From the NCBI GenBank assembly GCA_937924775.1, contig CALDUT010000007.1, positions 1 to 64,000 on the forward strand: a DNA stretch of 64,000 nucleotides, read 5' to 3'. This DNA is from an uncultured Gemmata sp. (GTDB taxonomy: Bacteria; Planctomycetota; Planctomycetia; Gemmatales; Gemmataceae). Of the stretch, positions 51,372 to 61,176 are shown piece after piece. Position numbers and translations under genes: made by a program. Numbering within the stretch: the stretch's first letter is position 1; every line of letters starts with the position of its first letter. The notes under the pieces were generated by a model that did not search any database, had not been told where the DNA came from, and saw only the letters and a list, made by a program, of their open reading frames with translations.

Positions 51372-52241
51372 TTATTTCTTCTTTTCAGGCATAATCCACA
51401 GGTGCAGCATGTATTCGTCGCCATCGGCCCCAGTGACAACAATCGATTTGTCCGGCTTCCAATCGCCCATCACAAAGCGGTGCGAGACGATCCGTGTACC
51501 GGGTTTGAGTTGCTTTTCGAGGATCGGCCGTAGCAAGTTGTTGAATTCGTTCCCCATGTACAAGAAGATGACCGTCGCTTCGCTGTAGTCACGGTCTTTG
51601 AGGGCATCGCCGTGGATGATGGTGATCTGCTTATCTAAGCCAGCATTTTTGATGGCTTCCCGGGCTTCTTCGACTTTCTTTTCGTCCAATTCGATGCCGA
51701 CGGCTTTTTCAGCACCCTTTTTGACGGCGGCAATCAGCACGCGACCATCACCAGGGCCGGGTTCGTAGACGATATCGCCCTTTTTCACCCCCGCCAGCTT
51801 GATCATTTCTTCGACAATATCATCGGGCGTGGGCACCCAGCGAATCACGGCTTTGTCGGGGTTTTTCGGGTCTTCCTTGCTCAGATCGGCGATGATGTCG
51901 TCCCCGCCTTTGAATTCGATGGACTTGGTGCGGGTCATTTTGGTGTAATTGTTTGGCTCCCAGCGGACTTCGAAGGAATATTCGTAGAGCTTGCCGACTT
52001 CCAATTCAGGGGTGACGAATTCGCGCTCCTTGCCGGTCAGCTTGGTTTCTTTGCCTTCGATCAGCAGCAGGGCATCGTCTTGGGGGACAATGACTTTCAG
52101 CTTCGATTTGGCGAGTTTCTTGGCGGGGTCCTTCTTGTCTTTGCCAGGTTGAGCGCTGACCGACAGCGACGACAACCCCCCACTGACCATAAAGGCCAGA
52201 ACCAGCGCCGCAGCGCGGCTCGTGCGTACAGTAAACATCAT
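51372..52241 (-). CDS. Exported TIGR03000-like domain fused to a SAM-methyltransferase-like domain
   Basis: 289 residues from the ATG at 52241; the next codon is also ATG and sits at a better distance from GAGGTG, so either may be used. Signal peptide MFTVRTSRAAALVLAFMVSGGLSSLSVSA. First domain (about 45-115; LLIEGKETKLTGKEREFVTPEL, YEYSFEVRWE) matches the small planctomycete TIGR03000 type. The second domain (about 130-289) is a class I methyltransferase: EPGPGDGRVLIAAVKKGAEKAVGIELD, ITIIHGDALKD, TVIFLYMG. SAM is not expected outside the cytoplasm, so the location or activity is puzzling. Confidence 0.8.
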   Translation of the reverse strand: MMFTVRTSRAAALVLAFMVSGGLSSLSVSAQPGKDKKDPAKKLAKSKLKVIVPQDDALLLIEGKETKLTGKEREFVTPELEVGKLYEYSFEVRWEPNNYTKMTRTKSIEFKGGDDIIADLSKEDPKNPDKAVIRWVPTPDDIVEEMIKLAGVKKGDIVYEPGPGDGRVLIAAVKKGAEKAVGIELDEKKVEEAREAIKNAGLDKQITIIHGDALKDRDYSEATVIFLYMGNEFNNLLRPILEKQLKPGTRIVSHRFVMGDWKPDKSIVVTGADGDEYMLHLWIMPEKKK

Positions 52242-52567
52242 GGCACCTCGATAGGCAGCAAGCGGGAAAACATCCAGGGTGTGAAAAGAGCCTCTCCGAC
52301 ACCAAGTACGCACGCAACCCCCGATTGGCAATAGGGAACCGCGTGGAGCAGATCGCCGACGGGGTGGCCAGCACGGCCTCGTCGCACCCCGGAGGCCGTA
52401 GGTGGGAGCGTCAGCACCCCGGCACGGCAGTGCGCAGCGCGTATCGGCAGAGAGGCGGGGAAAACAGCTCCGCCGGGGCCGGCTCGCCTCCCAAGACGTG
52501 GCCAACCCCCCGGCGGGGTGTACAAAATATGAACAGGCCCCGGCGCGTGGGCGGGGGGCGGCACCGG
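52242..52567. other. Intergenic region between rpsA and the methyltransferase-like gene
   Basis: 326 bases between two leftward genes. High GC, without visible terminator T-run, RNA gene or convincing promoter. A longer frame of the downstream gene extends into it but lacks start signals. Confidence 0.3.
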
Positions 52568-54376
52568 TTACGATTCCTGGTTTTCGCTCCCGGGCAATTG
52601 GAAAAGCGGGCCGCTGGCCCCGGTACCGCCGCGGAGGGCTTCCTTCTTCGACTCGCGGGCCGCTTTGGTCGCTTCCATCGCCTTTTCGGCTTCCGGACCT
52701 TCAATCGGCATGTCCGGCACGTCGTCGGGGACCGTGGGATCGTCGATATTCCGCATCGACAGGCCGATTTTCCGCTCTTTGGTATCGACCCGCAGCACCT
52801 TCACATCGACCTCATCACCCACTTTCACCACTTCTTCGGGCGATTCGATCTTATCGTCGGAAAGCTCGGAGATGTGCAGCAGGCCCTCCAAACCTTCTTC
52901 CAATTCCACAAAAACGCCGAAGTTGGTGAGTTTGGTGACCTTGCCGCGAGTCTTCTGCCCAGGTTTGTACTTGTTCGGAATGTCGGTTTCCCACGGGTCA
53001 GGCCCCATCTGTTTGAGACCCAGAGCCACGCGCTTGCGCTCTTGATCAACCGCCAGCACGACACAGGTCAGTTTTTGGCCTTTCTGCACCATTTCCGAGG
53101 GGTTGGAGATCTTACGGACATGGCTCATGTCGGAAACATGCAGCAACCCGTCGATCCCTTCCTCGATTTCGATGAAGGCCCCGTAGTTGGTCAGGTTGCG
53201 AACCACACCGGTGATGATGGTCCCAGGGGGGTACTTCTTGGCCACATCCCCCCAGGGGTTGCTCTGGCACTGCTTCATGCCCAGCGAGATTTCCTTTTTT
53301 TCGTGGTTGATGTTGAGAACCTGAACTTCCACTTTGTCGCCGATTTGCACCAATTCCTTGGGATCGGCGATCCGTTTGACCCACGACATCTCAGAAATAT
53401 GCACCAGGCCTTCGATCCCCGGCTCGAGTTTGACGAAGGCCCCGTAGGGCATGATGTTGACCACTTCGCCGATATGCCGGCTGCCGATCGGGTAGCGCTC
53501 TTCGATGTTCTGCCAGGGGCTGGGCGTTTTGTGCTTCAGCGACAGTGCGATCTTTTCCTTCTCGCGGTCGATGTGGAGAATGTACACTTCCAATTCCTGG
53601 TCGATCTGCACCACATCGCGGGGGTTAGTGACCCGGTGCCAGCCCATGTCGGTGATGTGCAACAGGCCGTCGATACCGCCCAGATCGACGAACGCCCCGA
53701 ATTCGGCGATGTTCTTGACCACCCCTTTGCGAATCTGGCCCACTTCCAGTTCCGCCAGGAGCTTTTCCTTCTGAATGCGGCGACGGTCTTCGATCAGTTT
53801 CCGCCGACTGACAACAATATTCCGCCGCTGTTCATCAATTTTGAGAATGACACACTCGATGGTTTTGTCGATATATTCATCGATGCTCTGCGGGCGGCGA
53901 ATATCCACCTGGCTGGCCGGCAAAAAGACATTGACACCGATATTGACCAGCAAACCGCCTTTGATCTTCTTCAAGACCTTGCCGGTAACCACATCACCTT
54001 CTTTATGCTTCTCAAGAATGGCGTTCCATTCTTTTTGCCGCTTGGCTTTGCGGTAGGAGAGGGCGATGGTGCCGTCTTCGCTTTCCGCACTTTCCAATAG
54101 CACCTCGACGGTATCGCCCGGTTTGGGCAAGGGGGCATCGCTGCCTTCTTCTTTCCATTCGTCGAGTTTGATGATACCTTCGGATTTGAAGCCGATATCA
54201 ACGACGACATCGTCGCCGCGGATCTCCAGGACCTTACCGGTCACAATCTTGTTGGGTTCGTAGTCTTGCTCTTCAGTCTCGATCCACTTGTGGATTTCTT
54301 CTTGGAAGCGCGTGTCCAACTCGGGGATGTCGTCGTCGGGAGCGTCGAACTGGCGGAGGAGGTTACGATTGACCAT
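52568..54376 (-). CDS. rpsA: Ribosomal protein S1-like protein with six S1 domains
   Basis: 602 residues. Six S1 RNA-binding folds follow one another, e.g. GKVLEIRGDDVVVDIGFKSEG, GKVLKKIKGGLLVNIGV, GVVKNIAEFGAFVDLGGIDGLLHITDM, GEVVNIMPYGAFVKL, GVVRNLTNYGAFIEIEEGIDGLLH, GKVTKLTNFGVFVELEEGLEGLLHISEL, with a less conserved charged tail (about 545-602). It recruits mRNA to the 30S ribosome. The start ATG at 54376 has no Shine-Dalgarno sequence, as is also known for rpsA of other bacteria, which fits translational autoregulation. Divergent from the permease gene; 240 bases between. Confidence 0.94.
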   Translation of the reverse strand: MVNRNLLRQFDAPDDDIPELDTRFQEEIHKWIETEEQDYEPNKIVTGKVLEIRGDDVVVDIGFKSEGIIKLDEWKEEGSDAPLPKPGDTVEVLLESAESEDGTIALSYRKAKRQKEWNAILEKHKEGDVVTGKVLKKIKGGLLVNIGVNVFLPASQVDIRRPQSIDEYIDKTIECVILKIDEQRRNIVVSRRKLIEDRRRIQKEKLLAELEVGQIRKGVVKNIAEFGAFVDLGGIDGLLHITDMGWHRVTNPRDVVQIDQELEVYILHIDREKEKIALSLKHKTPSPWQNIEERYPIGSRHIGEVVNIMPYGAFVKLEPGIEGLVHISEMSWVKRIADPKELVQIGDKVEVQVLNINHEKKEISLGMKQCQSNPWGDVAKKYPPGTIITGVVRNLTNYGAFIEIEEGIDGLLHVSDMSHVRKISNPSEMVQKGQKLTCVVLAVDQERKRVALGLKQMGPDPWETDIPNKYKPGQKTRGKVTKLTNFGVFVELEEGLEGLLHISELSDDKIESPEEVVKVGDEVDVKVLRVDTKERKIGLSMRNIDDPTVPDDVPDMPIEGPEAEKAMEATKAARESKKEALRGGTGASGPLFQLPGSENQES

Positions 54377-54616
54377 AAGTAGAAGGAGGAAAGTACAGCC
54401 CCGACGATCCACGAAACAGGAGCGACGGGTGAGTGAAAAAGGGCCACGGTTCGCCTCCCGGCCGATTACCCTAATCCGCTTCCTCGGGAGGGAAGTTAGG
54501 GAATTGTACGAACTGGGCGGAATTTTCAACAAGGGGCTTTGGTGATTCCTCAGGCCGGCGGTGGCTCCCCGCATCGGGTTTCCCGTAAGCTCCCAACATC
54601 CAGGATGGCACGCGGT

Positions 54617-56218
54617 ATGAATCCGCTGGCGTTTGTTCGTTGGGCTCTGCACGGTTTGTGGCGGCAGAAAGTACGCACCGCGCTCACGGGGGTGGGGGTG
54701 GCCATAGGCACCTGCTCGCTGGCCTTCAGTTTCGCCCTGGGGCTGGGGCTGCGCGCCTTCATCGACACCGAATTCCAGGGCCGCGACGATTTCTGGCGGA
54801 TTCTGGTACGCGTCGATGATCCCCTGCCGGATGAAAGCCGCATTCCCGAAAACGATCGCGACAAAATCCGAGTCCGCGGCCAGATGTCCGCCGAGCGGCA
54901 AGCCCGGATTCGCGAAGCCCTCATCGAACGCTACACCGCCCAGCGGCTGGTCCGGCCGCCGACGCTACTGACCCCCCAACGCTGTGCAGCCATCGCCGCG
55001 CTGCCGGATGTGGCCGAAATCCGCACCTATCGCACCGGTGAAGGCCGCCTCTGGGCCGATACGGTGGAAACGCCCGCTACCGCCTTGACCATCAGCGGGC
55101 CCCTCGACGAGCTGGCCCCGCGGCTCATCGCCGGGCGGCTGCCCCGCTCCCCCGCAGCCGACGAACTGGTCGTCTCCGAATTCGTCGCCTATCAACTTGG
55201 CTTCCGCGACGATAGCGAGTTGGACAACATTCTCAGTCTGCGTGTCAAACTCGATGTCGGCGGAGTGAAGAACTCCCAACAACTGGCCCTCGCCCGCGCC
55301 CTGCTGGGCCACAAACCGCCCGAAGAACTGACCCGCGGCCAATGGCAAGTTCTGGAAAAACTCAATTTTCTGCTGCGACAAAAACTCGACCTCATCGAAC
55401 TCAGCGCCGCGGAGAAACACGAACTGCAAAAACTCCTCAACCAACCCGGGGATACCGACCACGAGCGGGCCGCCGACTCGGGCCGCATCGCCACCGGCTA
55501 CTACCGCATCTGCGGGGTGGTCCGCCTGGTGACCCGCGAAGAGCGGAAGAAACGCACCCCCCTCGACCCCTGGGAACTGGCCACCGCGCAGGCGTTCCTG
55601 CCCCCCGACAGCGGAGAAACCCTCTTCCGCCAACTGCCGTGGGTCCACGATAGCGGGTTTCTGTCCGCGGAGGTCCGCGTTCGCCCCGGGGGCGATCTGC
55701 CCGCGACCGTGCAAGCCATCGAAGACATGGGCTTTCGCACCTACTCGGCGGCCAAATGGTTCACCGCGGCCAAACGCGAAGTAGCTCTCATCGCCGCTGG
55801 CTTGAATCTGTTCGCCTTAATGGCCCTGTTTGTGGCCGGTGTCGGCATCACCAACACCTTGGTGACCAGTGTCCTGGAGCGGACCAAAGAAATCGGCATT
55901 CTGCGGGCCGTGGGGGCCACCCGGTCACAAATCGTCGCGTTGTTTTTGCTCGAAGGGGCGATCATTGGCCTGATCGGGGCCGTCGCGGGCCTGGCGCTGG
56001 CCCGTGGCTGCGCGGTGTGGGCCGATGATTGGGTCCGCAAGCTATTGGATGAACAGCTGGGCGAACGGGAAATGCTCACCACCACGATTTTCATCTTCCC
56101 GGCCTGGCTGTGGCTCGGGGCGCTGGTCTTTGCCGTGGGAGTGACTACGCTGGCGGCCCTTTATCCCGCACGCCGCGCCGCCCAGATTCACCCCATTGAA
56201 GCCCTTCGCTACAACTGA
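54617..56218 (+). CDS. FtsX/MacB-type ABC transporter permease
   Basis: 533 residues from the ATG at 54617 (MNPLAFVRWALHGLWRQK), the usual opening of the family; an ATG at 54605 is the alternative. First membrane helix at about 20-45 (ALTGVGVAIGTCSLAFSFALG), then a long extracytoplasmic domain (about 50-390), then three C-terminal helices (FALMALFVAGVGITNTLVTSVLERTKEIGILRAVGATRSQIVALFLLEGAIIGLIGAVAG, and the last before ARRAAQIHPIEALRYN). These match FtsX-domain permeases of lipoprotein or peptide exporters. The ATPase partner is not adjacent. Confidence 0.9.
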   Translation: MNPLAFVRWALHGLWRQKVRTALTGVGVAIGTCSLAFSFALGLGLRAFIDTEFQGRDDFWRILVRVDDPLPDESRIPENDRDKIRVRGQMSAERQARIREALIERYTAQRLVRPPTLLTPQRCAAIAALPDVAEIRTYRTGEGRLWADTVETPATALTISGPLDELAPRLIAGRLPRSPAADELVVSEFVAYQLGFRDDSELDNILSLRVKLDVGGVKNSQQLALARALLGHKPPEELTRGQWQVLEKLNFLLRQKLDLIELSAAEKHELQKLLNQPGDTDHERAADSGRIATGYYRICGVVRLVTREERKKRTPLDPWELATAQAFLPPDSGETLFRQLPWVHDSGFLSAEVRVRPGGDLPATVQAIEDMGFRTYSAAKWFTAAKREVALIAAGLNLFALMALFVAGVGITNTLVTSVLERTKEIGILRAVGATRSQIVALFLLEGAIIGLIGAVAGLALARGCAVWADDWVRKLLDEQLGEREMLTTTIFIFPAWLWLGALVFAVGVTTLAALYPARRAAQIHPIEALRYN

Positions 56219-56394
56219 CACGCGAGACGATGAGCGTTGAGACTGTAAAGTTGGTGACGGCCCCGGCCAGGAACCAGCGATTTTGCCACAAAGTCATTAT
56301 CTTCAAATACTTAGGGTATTTGGTCGACGGTTACAGAGAAGGGGCGGACCCCGGCCGCGGGGCCGCCAGGCCTCAGGATACAAACGAACAGAAA

Positions 56395-57531
56395 TCAGAG
56401 CTTCACATAAATCCCCTGCTTCTCCAAGAAACGCACGAACAGATAGCACAGCCCGATGCCGACGGCACAGCCGCAGAAGACATACCATACCGGGGCATCC
56501 CGCGGCACAAACGCTTTGACCGAACTAAAGACGACTTCATGAATCACATAACTGATCAAAGCATTGGAACCGAAGGTGCGGAACATCCCCACCCGCAGTC
56601 GGCCCACATCGCACGCGAACACAAACACCGCCAGCACCGCGAGGGCCACCCCCGCACCAAAGAGCGTGTATGTCAGGCTTGCGGAGCGTTGGCTCATGGT
56701 GAACAGATTGTTGGTAGGCGGTTTGGCGTCCACATGGGTCAGCGGTAACGGGGCCGCCGCCCCGCGGACGCGGAAGTGCCACCCGTCCATGTCTGCCGGG
56801 GCCAGATGCAGGCACGACAGGCCATAAGCCACCACCATCACCCCAACGCCCGCCCCCAGAAACCCGACACCCAACCGCCCCCGCGACGGGATCGCTTGGT
56901 ACACGTCATAGGCTAGCGTTCCGGCCAGCAGCGGGATCGACCAGCTAAGAAACCCCAGCGGTCCGCCATCGACCCCGTTGGGCGGGGTGTTCACCCACCG
57001 GTAGTTGAACACATACGACAACCCCAGATGCAAAACCCCCGAAGCGACCCCATACCCCAACCGCACGCCGGGCCGCGCCGCGATCACCGGTAACACCCAT
57101 ATCGACGCAACCGCAATGTGGGCCAGTGTTTGGAACAAATCCTGCTTCGCCCACCGCAGCAGCACCGCGTCGCGTTGGGCCAGATCGTCCCATCTCTCCC
57201 ACCGCGCCCCGACACCATAGACCGCAAACGCCACCAGCAGCAGCCCCCCATTTCGCCGCAACGCATGCCGGTAGGCTGCGTTCCACCCGGCCGACTGCAC
57301 ACGCTTCAGGAACGTCAGCCGGAAGGCAAAACCCACCGCAAAGAGAAACTGCGGCATGATGGTATCGGCATAGCTGCAATAGGTGTGATGGTGGGCCATC
57401 AGCGGCAGTGTGGCGCGGATCGCCAGAAACGAGCCGACAAAGTTCACCAACAGCATCCCAAAGACGGTATAACCGCGGAATTGATCGAGGGATACTAACC
57501 GCTTGGAGGCGGGGGCCGGGCTTGCACTCAC
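56395..57531 (-). CDS. HgsnAT/DUF5009-like membrane acyltransferase
   Basis: 378 residues from the GTG at 57531; the frame is open to a GTG at 57669, but that would leave only 31 bases to the divergent pgi. Opens [26 protein letters not shown] and [21 protein letters not shown], the hallmark of the heparan-alpha-glucosaminide N-acetyltransferase-like family, then about ten membrane helices ending [12 protein letters not shown]. It may acetylate a sugar on the outside of the membrane using cytoplasmic acetyl-CoA. Substrate unknown. Confidence 0.82.
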   Translation of the reverse strand: MSASPAPASKRLVSLDQFRGYTVFGMLLVNFVGSFLAIRATLPLMAHHHTYCSYADTIMPQFLFAVGFAFRLTFLKRVQSAGWNAAYRHALRRNGGLLLVAFAVYGVGARWERWDDLAQRDAVLLRWAKQDLFQTLAHIAVASIWVLPVIAARPGVRLGYGVASGVLHLGLSYVFNYRWVNTPPNGVDGGPLGFLSWSIPLLAGTLAYDVYQAIPSRGRLGVGFLGAGVGVMVVAYGLSCLHLAPADMDGWHFRVRGAAAPLPLTHVDAKPPTNNLFTMSQRSASLTYTLFGAGVALAVLAVFVFACDVGRLRVGMFRTFGSNALISYVIHEVVFSSVKAFVPRDAPVWYVFCGCAVGIGLCYLFVRFLEKQGIYVKL

Positions 57532-57700
57532 GGTGGTGTTCTCGCGGAAGTCGAAATCGGGGACAATTTTGCGAGTTTCTCGCGGAGTGGCAAGAAAACG
57601 ATGGCCCACCCGTAGGATTTGGCGTTCGGCGGCCAGAAAATCGTCGAAAATGTCGCCCCCCTTGGGCACAATAACGGCACCGCCTGTTGGGAGTCACGCT

Positions 57701-59344
57701 ATGACCGAACGCCCCCTGCTGACTCAGCGGCCCGCGTGGGCTGCGTTGCAAGCGCACTTCGCCCGCATCCAGAAGGTCCACCTCCGCGAGCTGTTCGCCG
57801 CCGACCCTGCCCGCGGTAGCCGCCTGACCGCAGAAGCCGTGGGGATTTACCTCGATTATTCCAAAAATCGCCTCACGGAGGAAACACTCCAGCTCCTGTT
57901 CGCCCTTGCCGATGCCTGCGACCTCCGGGGCCGCATCGACGCGATGTTCCGCGGCGAGAAAATCAACATCACCGAGAACCGCGCGGTGCTGCATACAGCC
58001 CTCCGCGCCCCACGCCACGCCACGATCCTGGTTGATGGCCACAACGTCGTGCCGGAGGTCCACACCGTTCTCGAAGCCATGAGGGCCTTCGTGGAACGAA
58101 TCCATACCCACCAGTGGAAAGGTTTCACCGGCAAACCGATTCGCAATATCGTCAATATCGGCATCGGCGGCTCGGACTTGGGCCCGGTCATGGCTCATGA
58201 GGCCTTGCGCTTTTATGCCCAGCGCGACTTGAACTTCCGATTCTTGTCGAATGTCGATGGCACCGACTTCGCCGAAACCGTCCGCGATCTGGACCCCGCA
58301 GAAACGCTGTTCATCGTTTGTTCAAAAACCTTCACCACGCTCGAAACGATGACCAATGCCGCCAGTGCCCGGCAGTGGTTGTTGGCGGCCTTGCGCGACC
58401 CCGCGAGCGTGGCCAGGCATTTTGTCGCCGTCAGTACCAACGCGGCCGAAGTGCGAAAGTTCGGGATCGACCCAGCCAATATGTTCGGCTTCTGGGATTG
58501 GGTCGGCGGTCGCTATTCGATGGATTCCGCCGTCGGGCTGGCCACCATGCTGGCCATCGGGCCGCAACATTTCCGCGACATGCTCGCTGGCTTCCACGCC
58601 ATGGACGAACACTTCCGTACCACACCCTTTCCCCAGAACCTACCAGTGCTGCTGGGCCTCATCGGCATCTGGTACGGCAATTTCTTCGGGGCGGAAACCG
58701 TCGCGGTCTTGCCCTATGATCAGTACCTCAAACGCTTTCCGGCGTATTTGCAGCAATTGACGATGGAAAGCAACGGCAAACGCGTCACCCTCGCCGGGGT
58801 GGAGGTCGATTACCAAACCGGCAGTATCTATTGGGGCGAACCGGGCACCAATGGCCAGCACAGCTTCTACCAACTCATCCATCAGGGGACGAAACTCATC
58901 CCCTGCGATTTCATCGCCTTCTGTCAATCGCTCAATCCGGTCGGGCGGCATCACGATCTACTGATGGCCAATGTGTTCGCCCAGGCCGAAGCGCTGGCGT
59001 TCGGCAAAACTGCAGACGAAGTCCGGGCCGAGGGGGTTCCCGAATGGCTGGTCCTGCACAAAACCTTCCCCGGCAACCGGCCCTCGAACTTGCTGCTTCT
59101 GGAAAAGCTGACCCCCTTCACCCTCGGTACGCTCGTGGCGCTGTACGAACACATCGTCTTCACCCAGGGGGTGATCTGGGACATTGATTCGTTCGACCAG
59201 TGGGGGGTCGAATTGGGGAAGGTTCTGGCATCGAAGATCGTGCCGGAGTTGGAAGCGGCCCACGAACCGGACCTTCAGCACGACAGCTCTACCAACACCC
59301 TCATTCGCCGCTACCGCCGCTTCACGAAGCCCCCCACGCCGTGA
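57701..59344 (+). CDS. pgi: Glucose-6-phosphate isomerase
   Basis: 547 residues, normal length, GGGAG about 9 nt before the ATG. PGI motifs: [86 protein letters not shown] with the catalytic Glu, and [12 protein letters not shown] near the end. It interconverts glucose-6-phosphate and fructose-6-phosphate in the cytoplasm. Divergent from the acyltransferase gene. Confidence 0.97.
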   Translation: MTERPLLTQRPAWAALQAHFARIQKVHLRELFAADPARGSRLTAEAVGIYLDYSKNRLTEETLQLLFALADACDLRGRIDAMFRGEKINITENRAVLHTALRAPRHATILVDGHNVVPEVHTVLEAMRAFVERIHTHQWKGFTGKPIRNIVNIGIGGSDLGPVMAHEALRFYAQRDLNFRFLSNVDGTDFAETVRDLDPAETLFIVCSKTFTTLETMTNAASARQWLLAALRDPASVARHFVAVSTNAAEVRKFGIDPANMFGFWDWVGGRYSMDSAVGLATMLAIGPQHFRDMLAGFHAMDEHFRTTPFPQNLPVLLGLIGIWYGNFFGAETVAVLPYDQYLKRFPAYLQQLTMESNGKRVTLAGVEVDYQTGSIYWGEPGTNGQHSFYQLIHQGTKLIPCDFIAFCQSLNPVGRHHDLLMANVFAQAEALAFGKTADEVRAEGVPEWLVLHKTFPGNRPSNLLLLEKLTPFTLGTLVALYEHIVFTQGVIWDIDSFDQWGVELGKVLASKIVPELEAAHEPDLQHDSSTNTLIRRYRRFTKPPTP

Positions 59345-59642
59345 CGAGGGGTTCGCCGGATTGGGGAAAACGCCCTCATCCGCCCTGGTCGCCCAAGTCG
59401 CCCATCCCTTGGCGGTGGCCCAGCGACCAGCGACCGATCATCAGTACCGGCGGCCCTTCTGTACGCAGTCGCCGTGTTTCTGGACCGCGGCGGGCTTTTG
59501 GGGGAAAAGGGCACGCCCCGGTTGAGAGAGTGCCGGTTGGCGTCTGTCAGGGCCGCGGGGGTTCTTGCAGCAGTAGCTTCTCCCCCGCTGAGCCGGTGAA
59601 TCCCGGGGCGTCGGAGGGGTCGCGGCCGGCGGGGTATCGTGG

Positions 59643-60788
59643 CTAAGCCACATGTTCACCACAGGCCACTTTCCCCGTCGCCGGACAGTTTGGCGTATCG
59701 CGGGTGTGGTCGAGAACGTAACGTTGGAAGTAGTAAATCCGCTCTTCTCGTGTTCCGATGACCCCCCGGTGGGGACTTGCTTCCAGTCCGCGCTGCACCG
59801 CGGGGTACAGGCGGCCGTCTTCGCCAAAGACTTTCTTGGCCACATAGACCACCATCGGCCGCAAAACGCGATAGGTCGCCCACGCCAGCGGCCCCGCTTT
59901 CCGGCCACGCAAGGTAAACAGAATGCTGCGGTAACGGCAAGTCGTCGGCCCGGTGGGGAACACGCACATGACCAGCCGGTTCACATCCAGCGTACTGACC
60001 GTCAGGTGCGGGTGCCGGTTGTAGTGCCAGTATTCCCATGTGGGCTGTTCACCCAACAGCCGCACCATGTTCGCTTGCCGCCGGTTGACCCAATCGTTGG
60101 GCACGATCGTTTTGAAGGTGGTGAATTCGGCTTCGAGTTCGTGCCACGCGACCTTTTCCGGGGGCATGTCCTTGAAGGTTTTCGGGTGCACCATCGGAAT
60201 GTGGTACGATTCGAGGGAATTTTCCAGCACCACCTTCCAATTGCACGCGAAATCGGCTTCCCAGGTGGTCGCGTAGCGGTAAGCCCCGCCAAAATAAGGT
60301 TGCCAGCGGTCCCACAGCGGGCCCAACCACTCCCGGAGCGACGGCCCGGTGTCGCTGAGATTGACGAAGACCACCTCCCCGCAGGTTTCGAGGCGGAAGC
60401 ATTTCAGGCAAGAATTGTCGCGATCCCACGGACGGAAGGCCTTGGCATCAGGAATTTTGCCTGTGCGGCCATCCTTATTGAATTCCCAGCCGTGGTATTG
60501 GCAGCGGAGAGCCTCACTGTGACCCTGTGCTTGGTCAGTCAGACGGCTGTGCCGGTGCGGACAAACATTGAGAAATGCCCGCAGCTCCCCGCCAAAATTT
60601 CGCACCAGGATCGGGGTTTCGAGCAGATCGAAGGTGCGGAAATCGCCGGGCCGGGCCAGCTCGACAACGGTACACAGCGGATGCCAGGCCGGATAGAATA
60701 GCCGCTGCAACTCCCGCCGATACTGTTGGGGCGAGGTATAGTCGTCGGGCTGCAACAGATGCTCTAAGTGCTGCTGGTGCGTGAACAT
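59643..60788 (-). CDS. Rieske non-haem iron oxygenase, alpha subunit
   Basis: 381 residues from the ATG at 60788. Rieske cluster ligands: CPHRH (Cys76, His78) and CQYHGWEF (Cys96, His99). The mononuclear iron site is visible as ENSLESYHIPMVH, and LENSLESYH/NDWVNRRQ surroundings match the choline/carnitine-type ring-hydroxylating oxygenases (RHO alpha). It would hydroxylate or demethylate an unknown substrate using O2 and a separate reductase, which is not encoded nearby. Convergent with pgi. The ribosome site is weak. Confidence 0.9.
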   Translation of the reverse strand: MFTHQQHLEHLLQPDDYTSPQQYRRELQRLFYPAWHPLCTVVELARPGDFRTFDLLETPILVRNFGGELRAFLNVCPHRHSRLTDQAQGHSEALRCQYHGWEFNKDGRTGKIPDAKAFRPWDRDNSCLKCFRLETCGEVVFVNLSDTGPSLREWLGPLWDRWQPYFGGAYRYATTWEADFACNWKVVLENSLESYHIPMVHPKTFKDMPPEKVAWHELEAEFTTFKTIVPNDWVNRRQANMVRLLGEQPTWEYWHYNRHPHLTVSTLDVNRLVMCVFPTGPTTCRYRSILFTLRGRKAGPLAWATYRVLRPMVVYVAKKVFGEDGRLYPAVQRGLEASPHRGVIGTREERIYYFQRYVLDHTRDTPNCPATGKVACGEHVA

Positions 60789-61176
60789 GCAGCGTATCTT
60801 AGGAACCGTTGTCGTCGGGTACCAGTACCAGAGTGTTGCAGCCCGTCCGTGGACAGGACCGGCGATGACCCGCCCGACGTGGAAGATGATGACCCTCGCG
60901 GCGGACACTGGCCCGCCGCTACTCCACGCGCCAACCGGATATCTATATTTGTCTACTTTTGTAGAGGGGCGACGGTCAATTTTGGCTCATTCTTGTGAGG
61001 CTGGAAAATTATGAACATACGATAAGTATTCTTATATTCAATATCGCCATACACTTCGGCGCGATATTCTAACAATTGCCGACGTTCCACGTGGAACACT
61101 TTGCCAAAAGTAGACATCCTCCCGACGACCTGATGACGCCGGCTCGTTCGCCGTGTGGCTCGGACGCAGCCCCCTT
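60789..61176. other. A/T-rich intergenic region carrying a parS-like site
   Basis: 388 bases between two leftward genes. Positions 60940-61075 are strikingly A/T-rich for this genome (e.g. around 61000-61060). It contains the parS-like palindrome described separately. No DnaA-box cluster or coding frame was found; a promoter of the Rieske oxygenase should lie in its left part. Confidence 0.5.
61083..61098. other. parS-like ParB-binding site
   Basis: CGTTCCACGTGGAACA differs at only the first base from TGTTCCACGTGGAACA, a form of the parS site used by chromosomal ParB proteins in many phyla. The inner 14 bases (61084-61097) are a perfect palindrome with the CACGTG core. It is intergenic, next to an A/T-rich stretch. 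If functional it marks a chromosome-partition site, which in most bacteria lies near the replication origin. parA/parB are not in the window. Confidence 0.68.
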
